From: Hymenochaete sp. R1
Lineage: Eukaryota; Basidiomycota; Agaricomycetes; Hymenochaetales; Hymenochaetaceae
DNA: 64,000 nucleotides
Direction of reading: 5' to 3'
Assembly: GCA_019400425.1 (NCBI GenBank)
Contig: JAFREE010000001.1
Span: forward strand, 186,001 to 250,000
This document shows positions 12,485-23,782 of this stretch, one piece after another. Positions within the stretch are counted from its first letter, which is position 1, and each line of letters begins with the position of its first letter. The notes under the pieces are model-generated. The model was given only the letters and a program-made list of their open reading frames with translations. It had not been told where the DNA came from and did not search any database. The translations under genes and the position numbers were made by a program.

Positions 12485-14824
12485 ATGTTGCAACTTCTCA
12501 ACGACCCCGAGCTCTCTAAATTCGTTCTCCAATTCGTACTCGACACTCCATATGGACGTCGAAGTATTGCTAGGCTAGCAAGGACTTGTAAGGCCTTGTC
12601 TGAGCCGGCCCACAATGTCTTGTGGAGGGAGCTCGACTCGGTCCTTCCCTTGGTAGCACTTTTCCCGAGGAAGCTATTTAAAAGATCCCGCCGGCCGGGT
12701 TCTGGATTCGTGCGTTCCCATCGATGTTATTATCGTTATGCTCACTGATGACCTTCCTACAGTCAAAACACCCCAATCCAGAGGATTGGGAAAGGTTTTT
12801 GGTGCACGCAGAACGGGTACGCAAGATATCGTACAACGAGAACACGTCGAGCTTTCACCCAAGTATCTTCACTGTTCTGGAGGAGACCAAACCTCGTGAC
12901 TACATTCTTCCCAACTTGAAGGCTTACATTTGGAAGTGCGATACATCAGAAGGATTACGGCGGAGCAAGCTCGTACTTGGCCCACAAGTACGTTGTGTTG
13001 TTGTCGAAGCCGGATCGTCCATTGTCCAAGAGGAGCTATCCGATTATCTGTCTTACGTTTCTTCCGCCACGCGTCTTACGGCAATTTCTATAACGACCCC
13101 CTCACGCCTTCTCCAAAACCTTCCTCGTCTTCTCCAGCAACAGTCAACTCTTGAAAGAGTTTCCCTTTTCGCGCCTGGAGCGCTGTCGCCTTCTATCGGT
13201 CGTTGGCTGGCTTCCATCCCCTCCCTCATATCTCTTCAAATCGAAGTCGCCGATCGTAGTGATGGGGTTGTTGCGAGTTTCTTCAGCGGCATCCCTACCT
13301 CTGGATCTTCTTCGCCTGGGTTTGCGACACCCGATCTCGCCACTACACCGGCGTCGACTACCGAGTCAGCCATCCTCGTAAACTTCACCGCTGAACCCGG
13401 CTTCAAACGCCTGCGCGATGTCCACGTACGGGGTCAACTGAAGTCCGCGACGAGTTTCCTCGCTCGCGTGCCGGCACCCATTCGAAACATTGAATTGGCA
13501 TTAGACGAAACTCAAGACGAGAAAGAATGGCGAACACTCTGGCTGACGGTGAGCAGGCAATTCAAGGATAGCTTGCGTTCTTTTGTCATCACTCCCTCCG
13601 GTGAATCACGTTTCATGGACCTCATACGCTCCACCTCAAGGGGCGACAACGTTGCTAGGCGTCTACCCTTGGATGGTATCGAAAATACAGAGCACTCGAG
13701 GCTGACTTTTCCGCTACTCACCCGATTTGAAGTGGACCTTCCCGAGTCACGCCTGTTCACAGACGTGGACATCCAACACTTGGTCATTGCATGTCCAAAT
13801 CTTGAAGTTGTCAGGCTATGCCCTTTATCTAGATGGCCATTAGCCTTTGGACCTCCGAAGACAACTCTAGCAGGACTGGCTCTGTTCATGGCAGGTACGT
13901 ATCAACTATCGGAGATTTATGCAGCATCATTTCAAGTCTAAAGTTAGTCTTTCGTCAGGTTGCGAGCGTCTGCATACGTTACACCTGCCTATCCATGCAT
14001 CAAAAACAGAAGATCCGACCCTTTTCGACATTGAAACTTCGTCTCATTCTCTTTCATTGTTGCACGTGGGGCACTCATGGATTGAGGACCCTCTATTTGT
14101 CGCCATCCACATTAGTCATTTTGCCCCTTCCCTCGATAACCTCAAGTTTTTCCACGAGAGGAACAGGCCCGGTTTCATTGAAAGCCACTGCACTGGCTGG
14201 ACTGAGGTTGCAGACATTCTACCACAATTACAGCAGATAAGGTTGGCGGAGAGGGCACATTTGGAGGAGGCGGGTCAGATTCGTCACCGGCTGGATTCGA
14301 GATTCTCCGTTGCGGGAGCCCCGTCGGTGAGGAAAACGGTCAGTAAAGGGATTCAAGTGCAGCCTCAAATGAGCGATGCCAGTATTCAGACGAAGGCCAA
14401 CGTTCGTCACAAAAACATCTCCACGAAACCCGTTCCCGATGATATGTTCGACGTAGGAGTTGACGCCACACCAATGACAACAAGCCAGTCCGTGTCCGCT
14501 CAGCCGGAGCAAAACTCAAGAGGTATCGAGACCATTCCAGAGCCCATCAGGATCTTTGCAGATGCTTCAACGTCTCCTGAGGTCGAAGAGCCGCAACCCG
14601 AAGTTGGTGGAAGCTGGTCTCTGTCATCGTATTCGATGCAGCCAGTCGTAGTACTACTCAGTCGTCTAGCACATGCTTTTACTCCTCCTATATTTTTCAC
14701 ACTTCTCAGTGTTTTCGATCTACGCCTCATCTTTAGCTTGCGCGACCATTTGAGGCGCCATATGTCCATGCACACGCCAGCGTCTGGGAGGTCTGGGAGT
14801 ACGTCCCCATGTACTACCAACTAA
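12485..14824 (+). CDS. F-box-like / leucine-rich hypothetical protein
   Basis: F-box-like proteins are candidate substrate adaptors for SCF ubiquitin ligases; many of the paralogues in mushrooms have unknown targets. Exon 1 (12485-12709) begins MLQLLNDPELSKFVLQFVLD and contains IARLARTCKALSEPAHNVLW, the usual F-box-like signature of Agaricomycetes. Introns lie at 12710-12762 and 13895-13958, with phases that agree. The middle is a run of irregular leucine-rich segments (LPRLLQQQSTLERVSLFAP, FPLLTRFEVDLPE). The C-terminal third is disordered, then hydrophobic (VVLLSRLAHAFTPPIFFTLL) and basic. That hydrophobic tail might be a membrane segment or the read-through of an unseen final intron. Without a search the paralogue group cannot be fixed. 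Confidence 0.75.
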
Positions 14825-15276
14825 TGTTTCCTAGGAGGTATGCTTTAGGATTCTTCTTGTCGTAACATGCACTCTTTTCCCCCCTATGCTTTCGTGCGAG
14901 ACTTCTTTTGTGACATGATTCCTCGTTCTATGTTTATATTGGTTCTCTTCATGTATTCCTTCCAAATATGTGCCATTATGCTCTTGATCTTATGTCGAAT
15001 TTTCGATTGTTTTATTCTTCCAATATTATCTCATTTCTCGCTTTGAATGGTCAGATCTTGAAGTTTGAGGGAAGCAATGCTGAATGAGCGCGCCGTCGTC
15101 GTCGTCATGGATGCGGAGTTAAGTTATTTTCATGCAGTGCACATGAAATTTGGCTCCCATAAGGAGTTGGTTGGGCCTGAGAGCCAGTACTAGTGCGTGT
15201 GCAATCTTCGGCGACTCAGCATCCTTGGCTCTGGCACACACTCATCTTCTGCTTTGGTTCTCAAGACCATCGTCGC
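14825..15276. other. Intergenic, pyrimidine-rich
   Basis: This stretch of 452 bases is T- and C-rich on the plus strand (for example TTTTATTCTTCCAATATTAT near 15010), consistent with the 3' region of the F-box gene and the promoter of the next gene. A frame reaches back to a GTG at 15193, but the first in-frame ATG is at 15277. No RNA gene was recognised. Confidence 0.5.
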
Positions 15277-17101
15277 ATGCACAAGGTCATCAATCCTACA
15301 GCTGTTGGTGGTAACTGGTTCAATGGTCTAGGAGAAATCCCGTCAAGGATGGTTCCGGGTGACCTCCGACGCGACCCAGAAGATTTCCACTCTCGCCCAC
15401 GCCCACATCGTCCACCACCGCCTCCCTCATCATTCTTTAATGATCCAGCTTTTTCCAATGACCCATCTCACCATCCAGATTTCTTGGAACTTTCAAAGCC
15501 GCCGACGTATGACGACGTGATAGTCTCTGATTCCTTCAACCGTTCGCAACCTCTTTCGTTTGGTGGTCCGACTATACATGTCAATGAAGATAGTACAGGC
15601 TCTGGAAGAGATGCACTTAATTCAAGCATCACAAACTACGCAGACTCAGACGCTCCAGCAGAGGATGCGATACACAAGGAACAAGAGGAGCTGTTGGCGT
15701 ATTTGCGCGATGATGATGAAGACGACGGGCCTCATTCACAGCCTCAAATACCCCTCTCCTTACGCCCTGGTATAAAAGGACCGTCACAGAGCTCAAGTTC
15801 GTCTCATAACCCTCCATTCATTACCGGACAACCGAACGAATTGGTGTCGGGCATCGCACGTAGTGCCACGGCTCCGCCTTCAACCACGGTGACGAATGGA
15901 TCTGATACCCGTATGACAAACGCCAATGGGTCAGGCCAGGGCAGACCACAATTCCAACGGCGAGCAAATAATTCGAGTCCTAGCCGCGCTCCACAACTCG
16001 ATCGAATTGACGAGCTTGATGAAACGAATCCGCAAGGGATGCGGACGCATCTTCGAGGTCCATATGAAACGGGTCGGTTGAGTACACCTCCGCCACGCTT
16101 TCGTCCCGGAGACCGCTTTCAGCAGGTTAAAGTCCTTCTTAGTTGCTTGTTAAGTTTCAATCTGATCTTGCATTATTCAGAGTGCCTTCAAACAACGTGT
16201 TATAGTCGCAGATGCTCCTGCATCCGATCCTCCTGGCCCTGTACCCTTCAAATTGCACCTTAAACCTGGAGAACTTCTGGCAAGAGTTCCTTCTAGGCGG
16301 CAGGCTCCTCCAGACCGGGCTATACTTCATCGCCAAGCCCCTGCCGCCGCCCAATCATTGCCGCGGGAAATACGAGAAGGGGCTCAGGAGCTGGCAACGC
16401 CTCACTTCCACCTTCGGAACGGGACAAGTAATGACTGGTCGCCGGAACAGCTTTATTCTAATCATGCCACGTCAGACTTGCAGCCCATGTGGACTGACAG
16501 GCGCCCCCTTTCTTATGGCGACAGTGATCAATACAATTCTGCGTATTCTTCAGCAAACTCTTCTCGAGCGGATCTGGCAGCTGGCGGGCCGACTTTGGGT
16601 TTCGGGAGAAGCAACACGCAAGTACAGACACGTCCTTCATACAATCAGGATATTCAGCCAATGCCTTCGGCAAACCTTTCGAGATCGACGAGTCAGCCTG
16701 CTTTGCCACGATCTACCAGCTTCTCCTCCTCCTCGACTTCTTTATCCAGACCTCCCCCTTTGTCTTCTGACAGGCACAGGCCCAAACACATTGTTTTACC
16801 CACCCCACTTCAGCCTCAGAATACGAACTACACCCATCCCGGCTACGACACTCAAATGCCCTCTGTGATAGCTGCAAAACCCTCGCACCCGTCTGCTGCT
16901 ACAATACCTTTCCACGATTCAAAGAAGAGCAATATACTCAAGAAGCGCGCGAGTACGAGCGCTCCGTCTCATCAGGGCGGTCCCGTTCGTAAACCATCAG
17001 GATCGAAGGGTTTTTTTGGGTTAGGGTCGCGCAAAGAAGTATCTGAGCTCGATGTAGAAATACCTAAACCCAGCAGGAAGCTGAGCAAGCGGAAAGCTTA
17101 A
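15277..17101 (+). CDS. Hypothetical, intrinsically disordered protein with a PPxY motif
   Basis: I do not recognise a family. The ATG at 15277 begins MHKVINPTAVGGNWFNG. One intron at 16126-16180 keeps phase 0 and joins GDRFQQ to SAFKQRVIVADA, giving about 590 residues. The sequence is mostly low complexity: proline runs (RPPPPPSSFF), a PPTYDDV segment near 15505 that matches the PPxY motif bound by WW domains of Rsp5/NEDD4-type ubiquitin ligases, an acidic block (LRDDDEDDG), Ser-rich stretches and a basic end (KPSRKLSKRKA). The FKQRVIVADAPASDPPGPVPF section is the most ordered-looking part. It may be an adaptor or arrestin-related scaffold, but no arrestin fold is visible, so function is not assigned. 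Confidence 0.7.
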
Positions 17102-17413
17102 TGTTATCCCCCTCAACGAGACTCATGCCGAACTTTATGACGATCAAATCATTTGCTGACAAATTATCCCTTTGTACCTTCGCATCCTTCCACTTCACCC
17201 TTGCTTTTGGAACGAATCAATATATACGTAGTCTACTGTAGTCGAGCACCAATGTGTAACATGAAATGTACAACTGAAATGCCAAGTCTTGTTGTAGGAT
17301 TGCATCTATTTTTAGATTTTGAAAATTATGTAAGCCCAAACGACGTATGGCAAAATCGCGTCGCGTCGCGATCCTCATGAAATTTGTACTTTCATCTCTT
17401 GCCACAGATATCA
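17102..17413 (+). promoter_or_regulatory. Upstream region of the Chk2-like kinase with a TCGCG triplet repeat
   Basis: The 312-base intergenic region contains three tandem TCGCG pentamers at 17356-17370, followed by A, about 43 bp upstream of the chosen ATG. CGCG-centred elements resemble MBF-type sites, but the strict ACGCGT hexamer is absent. A TTGCCACAG just before the ATG could also be a splice acceptor of a 5' leader intron, so the repeat might lie inside a leader rather than the promoter. Confidence 0.35.
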
Positions 17414-19648
17414 ATGCCCTCATTATCTGTACCTGCGCAAGGTCCTTCCAAGAAGCGGCGACTACTAGGCTCTCAAGAGTGCAACGTCGAAACGCCTTGT
17501 ACTAAGGCATTATCGGCCATTGTACCAAGCACCTCACCAATCACTGCTCCTGACAAAGCTTGTGCTGAGCTCATCGCAAAAAACTCCTCCGGTCGACGTG
17601 AAGGTCCGCGCCTGGCGATTCTGTGTGCGATTTTGGCGTAAAATATCACTGATGGTCGTCATGCAGTGATTCACCTTACGCTGGACCACCCTGTGACCAT
17701 TGGTCGTAACCCACGCGAATGGTATGATATAACGGCAATTATCGAATGGTATCTACGAAATCTCATGACGACTCGAGCTCCTATATTATTAAAGATGAAG
17801 TCGTCTCAAACGTACACTGCAAGTTCTACGGGTATGAAAGACACTTTGCGAGTTTACAAGCTTGCTGAAGCTCTTGCTAGAGTGCTGTCTAGTACTGGGG
17901 GGGTTCTAGTGTCTTGTCACGTATGGCCTGACATTTTTGTTCCGGGACCTGGCACACTAAAGAGCGTCTAGGACAACTCAACAAATGGCGTCCTTATTAA
18001 TGGTTATAAACTACGGAAGAGTTCGGCGATAATAATGGATGACGACATCATTCAAATTTCTAGCTCGAAGAGTACGTGGCCGTATACTACTTAACACCCG
18101 TTTTCGCTGATTATCCTCCGAAAGCATTCAAATGCCGCCATGTTCTCAAAGAGCCTCCTGAAAAGATAACATTCTTCGAGCCCACACCGCCCCAGGGATA
18201 TTACAAGGTACAGAATAGCTTAATACAATGTGGTCGTAAAATTGAGGCTTCTCCTCGAGAATCGGGTGGTTGGGAAGTATACAATCATATCCCATTGCCT
18301 TGGCAGGTTTGTGGAAGTGAAGTAAAAGGGATTGTGGGGCCCGATTCTGATAGATTGCGTTGGTGTAGTGGGAGCTTTGCTTCCGTCCATCTTGCTTTTG
18401 ATACCATCGGCCTGAAACAGGTAGCCTGCAAGACCATAAAAACTAGATCCGGAGATAAAGGGGCCATGCAGAAAGTTATGAAGGAAGTCGACATCCTTCA
18501 CAAGCTGAAACATGTGAGTGACTCCCGGGTTTTCATTGTCCTTTAGCTCTAATGATTTTAGCCGAACGTAAACCGGGTTTTAGACGTCGTAGTGAACGAT
18601 AATGGCGGATGGCTGTGAGTCTTTGTCGTCTAAAATCGCTTGAACTTACAGAATTACGTGTCAAGTCACATTTTTCTGGAGGTAAAGTTTGCCCTTATTT
18701 GGAGTCTCGAGATCTCACTGCCTCTCAAGCTCTGCACTGGCGGCGACTTATTCACATACATACTGCATCGGAATCGCCTTCAAGAGCCAGAAGCAAAATT
18801 TATTATGTATCAGATTTTCGAGGGGATACATTATCTTCATAGCCTTCATATCTCTCACCGCGGTAAGTGTTTTTGATGCTTTCGCCATATCCCTGTAGTT
18901 AACCCGCACTACTCCTAGACTTGAAGGTATGCCTTTGTATCCTAAAACTGATTTTCCTGATGAGTGACCCCGACGTTCTACATATAGCCGGAGAACATTC
19001 TTTTATCCGCTCCCGTGCCTTTTCCATGGGTACAGATAGCAGATTTTGGTCTCGCCAGAACAAATGCATACCAGGAGACAAGGAATGCATGCGGGACGAT
19101 ATCCTATATGCCGCCTGAAGGCATACTTGCCCTTGACAATAATGAACTAGGATACGTTGGTATGCCCGCGGACTGTTGGAGTGCTGGCCTCATACTCTTC
19201 ATGATGCTCACGTACGCAGCCCCGATATTTATTAATTATCGTAGACAAAACTTAACATAACCTCCTACTAGCGGAGACCATCCCTTCGACTATCGCGACA
19301 ATGAATCACAACGAACGGCAGTGGTTGCAGAAGCACCCCGACTGACTCAATTCTCTCAAGGATCTATTGTGGGCGAGGAAGTGATCAAGTATCGAATCAT
19401 CAAATGCTCTGTAGCGTACGGTGACTTTTGGCTCCAGTCCCCCAGCGGTCAGTATTAGAGTATATTTTTCTTCATAAAAGTTGTCTTGCTAATGTAACGC
19501 AGGGAAAGCTTTGGTGGAAGGTCTATTAGATCGAGACCCTCTTTCACGGTTGAGTATTAAGGATGCTCTGACGTCTGACTGGATACTGTCCGAGATCGAC
19601 GACATTGAACATGACTACAACGAAAGAATCAATGAAACTGGCAACTAG
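17414..19648 (+). CDS. CDS1: FHA-domain checkpoint kinase, Chk2/Cds1/Rad53 family (15 exons, apparent frameshift)
   Basis: Family members are activated by ATR/ATM-type kinases and stabilise replication forks. Exons by hand: 17414-17624, 17667-17721, 17778-17831, 17881-17920, 17973-18071, 18125-18207, 18278-18306, 18369-18513, 18562-18614, 18666-18681, 18730-18862, 18919-18926, 18988-19211, 19272-19447, 19503-19648. The FHA domain shows TIGRNPREC, VSNVHCKF and DNSTNGVL. The kinase domain shows LGSGSFASVHLA, VACKTIK, LCTGGDLF, HRDLKPEN, DFGLAR and YMPPE. The HRDLK codons are completed by an 8-nt exon. Exon 5 is one base short of the frame needed downstream (expected NGYKLRK after VLI, near 18000), so the copy is either frame-broken or carries a sequence error. 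The protein ends soon after the kinase domain. Start ATG 17414 is the least certain point. Confidence 0.85.
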
Positions 19649-19872
19649 TGTTGTCCACTGGGCTCTTGCTCTTTACTTCGCCTCTAGAATAACTTCCATT
19701 TCTCATCTGTATGTGTTTCAGAGAGTTCTGACTGTTCCGTTCTCTCCCTGTTTAAGTAGAAGCATAATATACAAATACAGCTCTCTCGGATTAATACTCG
19801 CATTGCTTTCGACATAATTCATATACAAGCAATTGGACTTCTTACTCACTTACTATTCATCACTTGGGGTCA

Positions 19873-21111
19873 TCATGCCTTAAGGAAATTAGCATGGAAG
19901 TGAATGTGGTCTGGTGCAAAGGTTGAGATCTAGTCATAAAATATAAATCAAATCTTCATGAGCTAGAACATAAAAACTTACAAAGAAGTAGCTATGGTCG
20001 TATTCCTCTATAAGGAAAAAGATGAGGTAGACGATTCCTCAACATGTATAAGACAAAAAACTGACCTTGGGGTCGAACACGTACTTGGACCTCGTCGTGT
20101 CCCGACTCCCTTGCAGCATTCAGGAAGTTCTCTGGCAAAAGCTGGCCTTGTTTGTAGAAGTTGTCGCCCGTCCCCTATCGTACACGTGAGAAATCTCATA
20201 TGTCTTTGCCAGACCATAGCAAAAGCAAAGCACAAGAGGATTCTCACATAGTCAATGAGAATGTGCACCGGGTCCTTAACCCCCTTGATCAGCTCCGTCG
20301 CATCGTATCGACTCTTCGCTTCCCCTATCCCGCCCTCTAAGTACCCCGTAAAAGCCTTATGTCCCCATGGGCACTCCGTCGGGTTCGAAATTGGTGCAAA
20401 CGCGCTGACGCTGCGGTACGTGCCCAAGTTCGCAAGGTATATTGTCAGAGCGCCATGACCTCCCATTGAGTGCCCAAATATGGACTGGCGCGCGGTGTCG
20501 ATGGGGAGGCCGGCGGAGACGAGGATGGAAGGGAGCTCCTTCGTGACGTGCGTGAGCATCTTGTAGTGTGTCTTGAACTTGGGATGCGTTGCGTCGAGAT
20601 AGAATCCTGCACCTGTCCCGAAGTCCTAAGGGGCGGTAGAGTGATTAGTATGTAGGGTGACTGAGAGTGGGTACTATATGCACACCCATGAGTCGTCCTC
20701 TCCTTCGACACCGGCTCCCCGCGGTGAGGTGTCAGGAAAGAGAATGGCAATGCCCTCTAATGCTGCGTCCTTGAAGAAACCACCTTTTTGGGCTCTGCAT
20801 AGACACAGGTCAGGGTTGGACTGCGGAAGCGCCAATGCCAATGGGCGAGAACACACCCGTTGTCTTCAGTGCATGTCAAGCCGGCGAGATATGTTAGTAA
20901 CGGAACTTTCGATGATTCCGTTGCGTTCACGGGGAGAAACAGGTTAAAGTTGGCTGTGAGGCCCCCTAGGGCATCGGACTTCACGATGACCGTATTTGAA
21001 GATAAGAGTCTAAAGTGAGAAGGTGCATATATGCACACGTACCTTGAACGAATACTTTGTCAAGGTCCCCGCGAACACTTTGTTCTTCGACACCTCTTTG
21101 AGATCAGCCAT
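19873..21111 (-). CDS. fghA: S-formylglutathione hydrolase (esterase D family)
   Basis: The enzyme hydrolyses S-formylglutathione to formate and glutathione in cytosolic formaldehyde detoxification, after glutathione-dependent formaldehyde dehydrogenase. The ATG at 21111 begins [13 protein letters not shown]. Exons carry [26 protein letters not shown], the nucleophile elbow [10 protein letters not shown] (about 20480) and [19 protein letters not shown]. The C-terminus is split into small exons that a simple frame scan misses: a 26-nt exon at 19982-20007 encodes EYDHSYFF with the catalytic His, and the last exon encodes [17 protein letters not shown] with its stop at 19875-19873. The Asp of the triad lies in the preceding exon. 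Ser, Asp and His are all present, so the enzyme should be active. Length is close to the 280-290 residues usual for the family. Confidence 0.9.
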
Positions 21112-21451
21112 TGTCAATCCTTTTCAGCAAGAGAATTAGCTGTTGAGGCTATGTGTAAATATTGGAAAAGGACAAGGATGTGGTGAGAGAGGCGCTTTCG
21201 AGTCGGAGGGAGTCCTAGGATTTAAGGGTGGGAAAGGTGCCGATCGATGAACCTGGGGGATCGGCTTTCTTTAACGCACCTATGACGCGGGAATCCTGGA
21301 CTGCTAAAAGTATAAATCCGAATGTATTATAGTGTATGCAAACGAACCGCAGAGCAATGTCATGTAACTACTATACAGGGTGCGAGGGTATAAACGACGT
21401 CTTTGAAAATAGAAGTTTCACCATATGCATGTATTGTGTTGAGACTGCATG
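21112..21451. other. Intergenic, fghA promoter and lipase 3' region
   Basis: These 340 bases separate the fghA start (minus strand) from the stop of the upstream lipase gene on the same strand. A GTATAAATCC run lies near 21310. No gene-like frame or structured RNA was recognised. Confidence 0.45.
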
Positions 21452-23629
21452 TCATGATCCCGACTTTCCTTTTCCCCCAGGCACCCTCCCCTCCACAAGT
21501 TTCACCCCGGCTCCAGCTTTCGTGTCCTCCGCAGTGTCCGTTGTATCCGTGTCACCCGAAACCGACCGCGTAGCAGCATCACGCTCAAACTCACCCGCAT
21601 CTCTTCTCTTCCCCGTGTCTCGCCCTCGTCCCAGGTCCTGTTCTGAAGAGTTTTCTCCGTCGAGTACCTGTCCTTCGACATGTCGCGCCAGATGATCCGC
21701 CACTCCGAGGTAAAAGGTGGCGGGCTTGAATTTGATCTCGCGACCTGTGAGTTCAGCCCATTTGTAACGGGCGGTGCTGATCCAGCCAACCAAGTCGAGA
21801 TGATTGACATCCTCCAGCGTACCGAGATATGTGCCCTTTTCAAATTAATGCATACGTCAAAAGAGTTCCCTTTGCTCGACTGGAAGATCTTACCCATTTT
21901 GCAGAGGCGACAGAGACGAGTCCATCATTCGGACCTTCTTTCTCGAGGATGACAGAGTGTGGCCATCTAAAGAAAAGAAGAAGAAAAATAATAAGCAACC
22001 GCAAATGTTTTTGATCTCCGAAGCAAGGGACAAACTTGAAAGCGTCTATCAACCCAGGTTCGAATTTTGCTCCCCAGCTAAAGTACTTCACGTCATCCAT
22101 ATCCGGAGTCTCCTCATTGAACTTCCGCATCGCATTCAAAGTGAGACTCTCGAACGCTTTCCCGTCTCCTCCACCATTAGGAAGCAGGTCCAACATGGAT
22201 ACGACCTGTGGCAAACGCGACTTTCCGACGGTGGCGATAAAGTGATCCGCGAAGGCTGAACCGCGGTGTGGAGTTGCTACGGTAGTGATCGAAAGGACGC
22301 GAAACTTGCGATTCTTCAGGTGGGAAGTCAAATATCGACAGTCCAACCCGCCCTGAAAAAGATCTAATTAGTATTTGGGGATTAAATGGATGTAATGCTT
22401 TCCTACCATACTGTGACCTAGAAATTCGTATTAGAGCGGCTTGCTTGACTCTTACTCGTACTGATCACTCACCAATAAGATGCACTGATCGGCCGGGGTA
22501 CACTTCGGATACCTTGGCCTCCAACACCTTTGCCCTTTCAATGGGACTACTTGTCGCCGGAACTCGAGTAATAAGCACTTCAATGCCACGGGCTTCTAAC
22601 ACCTCTTTGATACCGCGCCAATGTGAGACGTTTACGGGGGCAATTGAAGGACCGACTTTCACGGTGTCGAAGCCGAGAAGTCCATGGCAGAACACGACTG
22701 GGTTGCGTGGGGCCCGATCTACACGAGTTCGAGGCGTCAGTCGAGGATGGGGGAAGGAGGGGGACAAGCGTACACTTTTTCCGCATCTGCGCTTCCTCGC
22801 CTTCGAATGTATCTGCTTGATCACTTTCATCTAGCAAGTCATCTACATCCGCCTTCCTTTCCTTGTTGAACCACCATCTGGAAGGCGAGCTTGAGCCATT
22901 TGGTTGCTGAAGTTGAGCCCTACTCGAATCGGCATTACGAACGCGCCGTAAGGTATCAATCGAAGAACGTGAGGGTGGTGACTGTGAAATATCAAGGCAA
23001 GGTGGCGTATTGGGTTCTTGACTCGGTCCGTCTGCGGACGTAGGTAAGGAGTCACTGGTGAACTGACGCATGGTTCGTGGAGGGCTTGTTAATGAGGCTG
23101 TCGGCATTGTCGTGCGTGCTAGGTTTTGGAGGAACGGAGGTGAACGCCGCACCGACGCTCGACCACTCATATGCGGTGGAAGGCATGCTGCAGGAGGTCT
23201 TTGGAGTTGGAAAGAGCTTGAAGTATTGTTGAAGCTGAAAGCGGAGTCATCTTCGAGGGCCTCTCGGAGGGTGGAGGGAGGACTAGAGGAGGTAGGTGAG
23301 GAAGGAGCCGAATCGCCGCGAAACCAACGAACAATGGGCAGTTGTGATGCATTCTGGACTATGTCGAGAGACAAAAGGTTTGGCGAAGAACTGCCTGAGG
23401 GACTAAGGGCTGTCTTATTGGGTGGAGGAGACGAGGATGGCTGCCGCTGGCGTGCAGCAGCAGCAGATGGTATGGATCTTCCAGCGCGCCACATAGGGTC
23501 ATCGTCTGTACTTTTGCGAGTTTCCGAATCAGATTGTATGGATTCCTTAGAGCTATTGTTGTCGTCAAGAAGATTCTGCAGTCTTGAATTGAGCGGTGTG
23601 CGTGGGCGAGAGTTGATGGAAGCCGTCAT
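21452..23629 (-). CDS. Alpha/beta-hydrolase lipase, yeast Tgl2-like, with long disordered N-terminus
   Basis: This is a predicted triacylglycerol lipase or esterase. The first 300 residues from the ATG at 23629 (MTASINSRPRTPLNSRLQN) are Ser/Pro-rich and disordered, with an RSPPFLQNLARTTMPTASL stretch. The hydrolase core follows: NPVVFCHGLLGFD (oxyanion region), HLIGHSMGGLDCRYL (nucleophile Ser), ATPHRGSAFADHF, GPNDGLVS (likely triad Asp) and NHLDLVGW (likely triad His). A charged, low-complexity tail ends GKGKSGS at 21452. The order of motifs matches Tgl2-type lipases of fungi, though the long N-terminal extension is unlike yeast Tgl2, so localisation cannot be inherited. Introns were found near 22705-22770, 22350-22480, 21940-22010 and 21835. 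Confidence 0.8.
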
Positions 23630-23782
23630 TGACGCACGCGAGAGGTCGACATTCGGACACGACTTTCACGACTCCTTTCCTTTTTCCCAAGTCTCACTTC
23701 CACCACCAATAACTAAGTAATACCGTGTGGCGCCGGCACGCCTTTCTTTCTCGTCCACGCACTAGTACTTTGAATAAACGCA

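Noticed and set aside
15193..15276. Upstream extension of the PPxY protein
   Set aside because: The open frame starts at GTG, not ATG; the first ATG is at 15277, so the extra 28 codons were left out.
17414..19648. Checkpoint kinase as a decayed pseudogene
   Set aside because: At first the short, scattered frames suggested decay, but fifteen exons join with conserved FHA and kinase motifs; only one base is out of place.
23070..23720. 216-codon plus-strand frame over the lipase N-terminus
   Set aside because: It is the reverse of the Ser-rich disordered region of the lipase gene and shows no domain.
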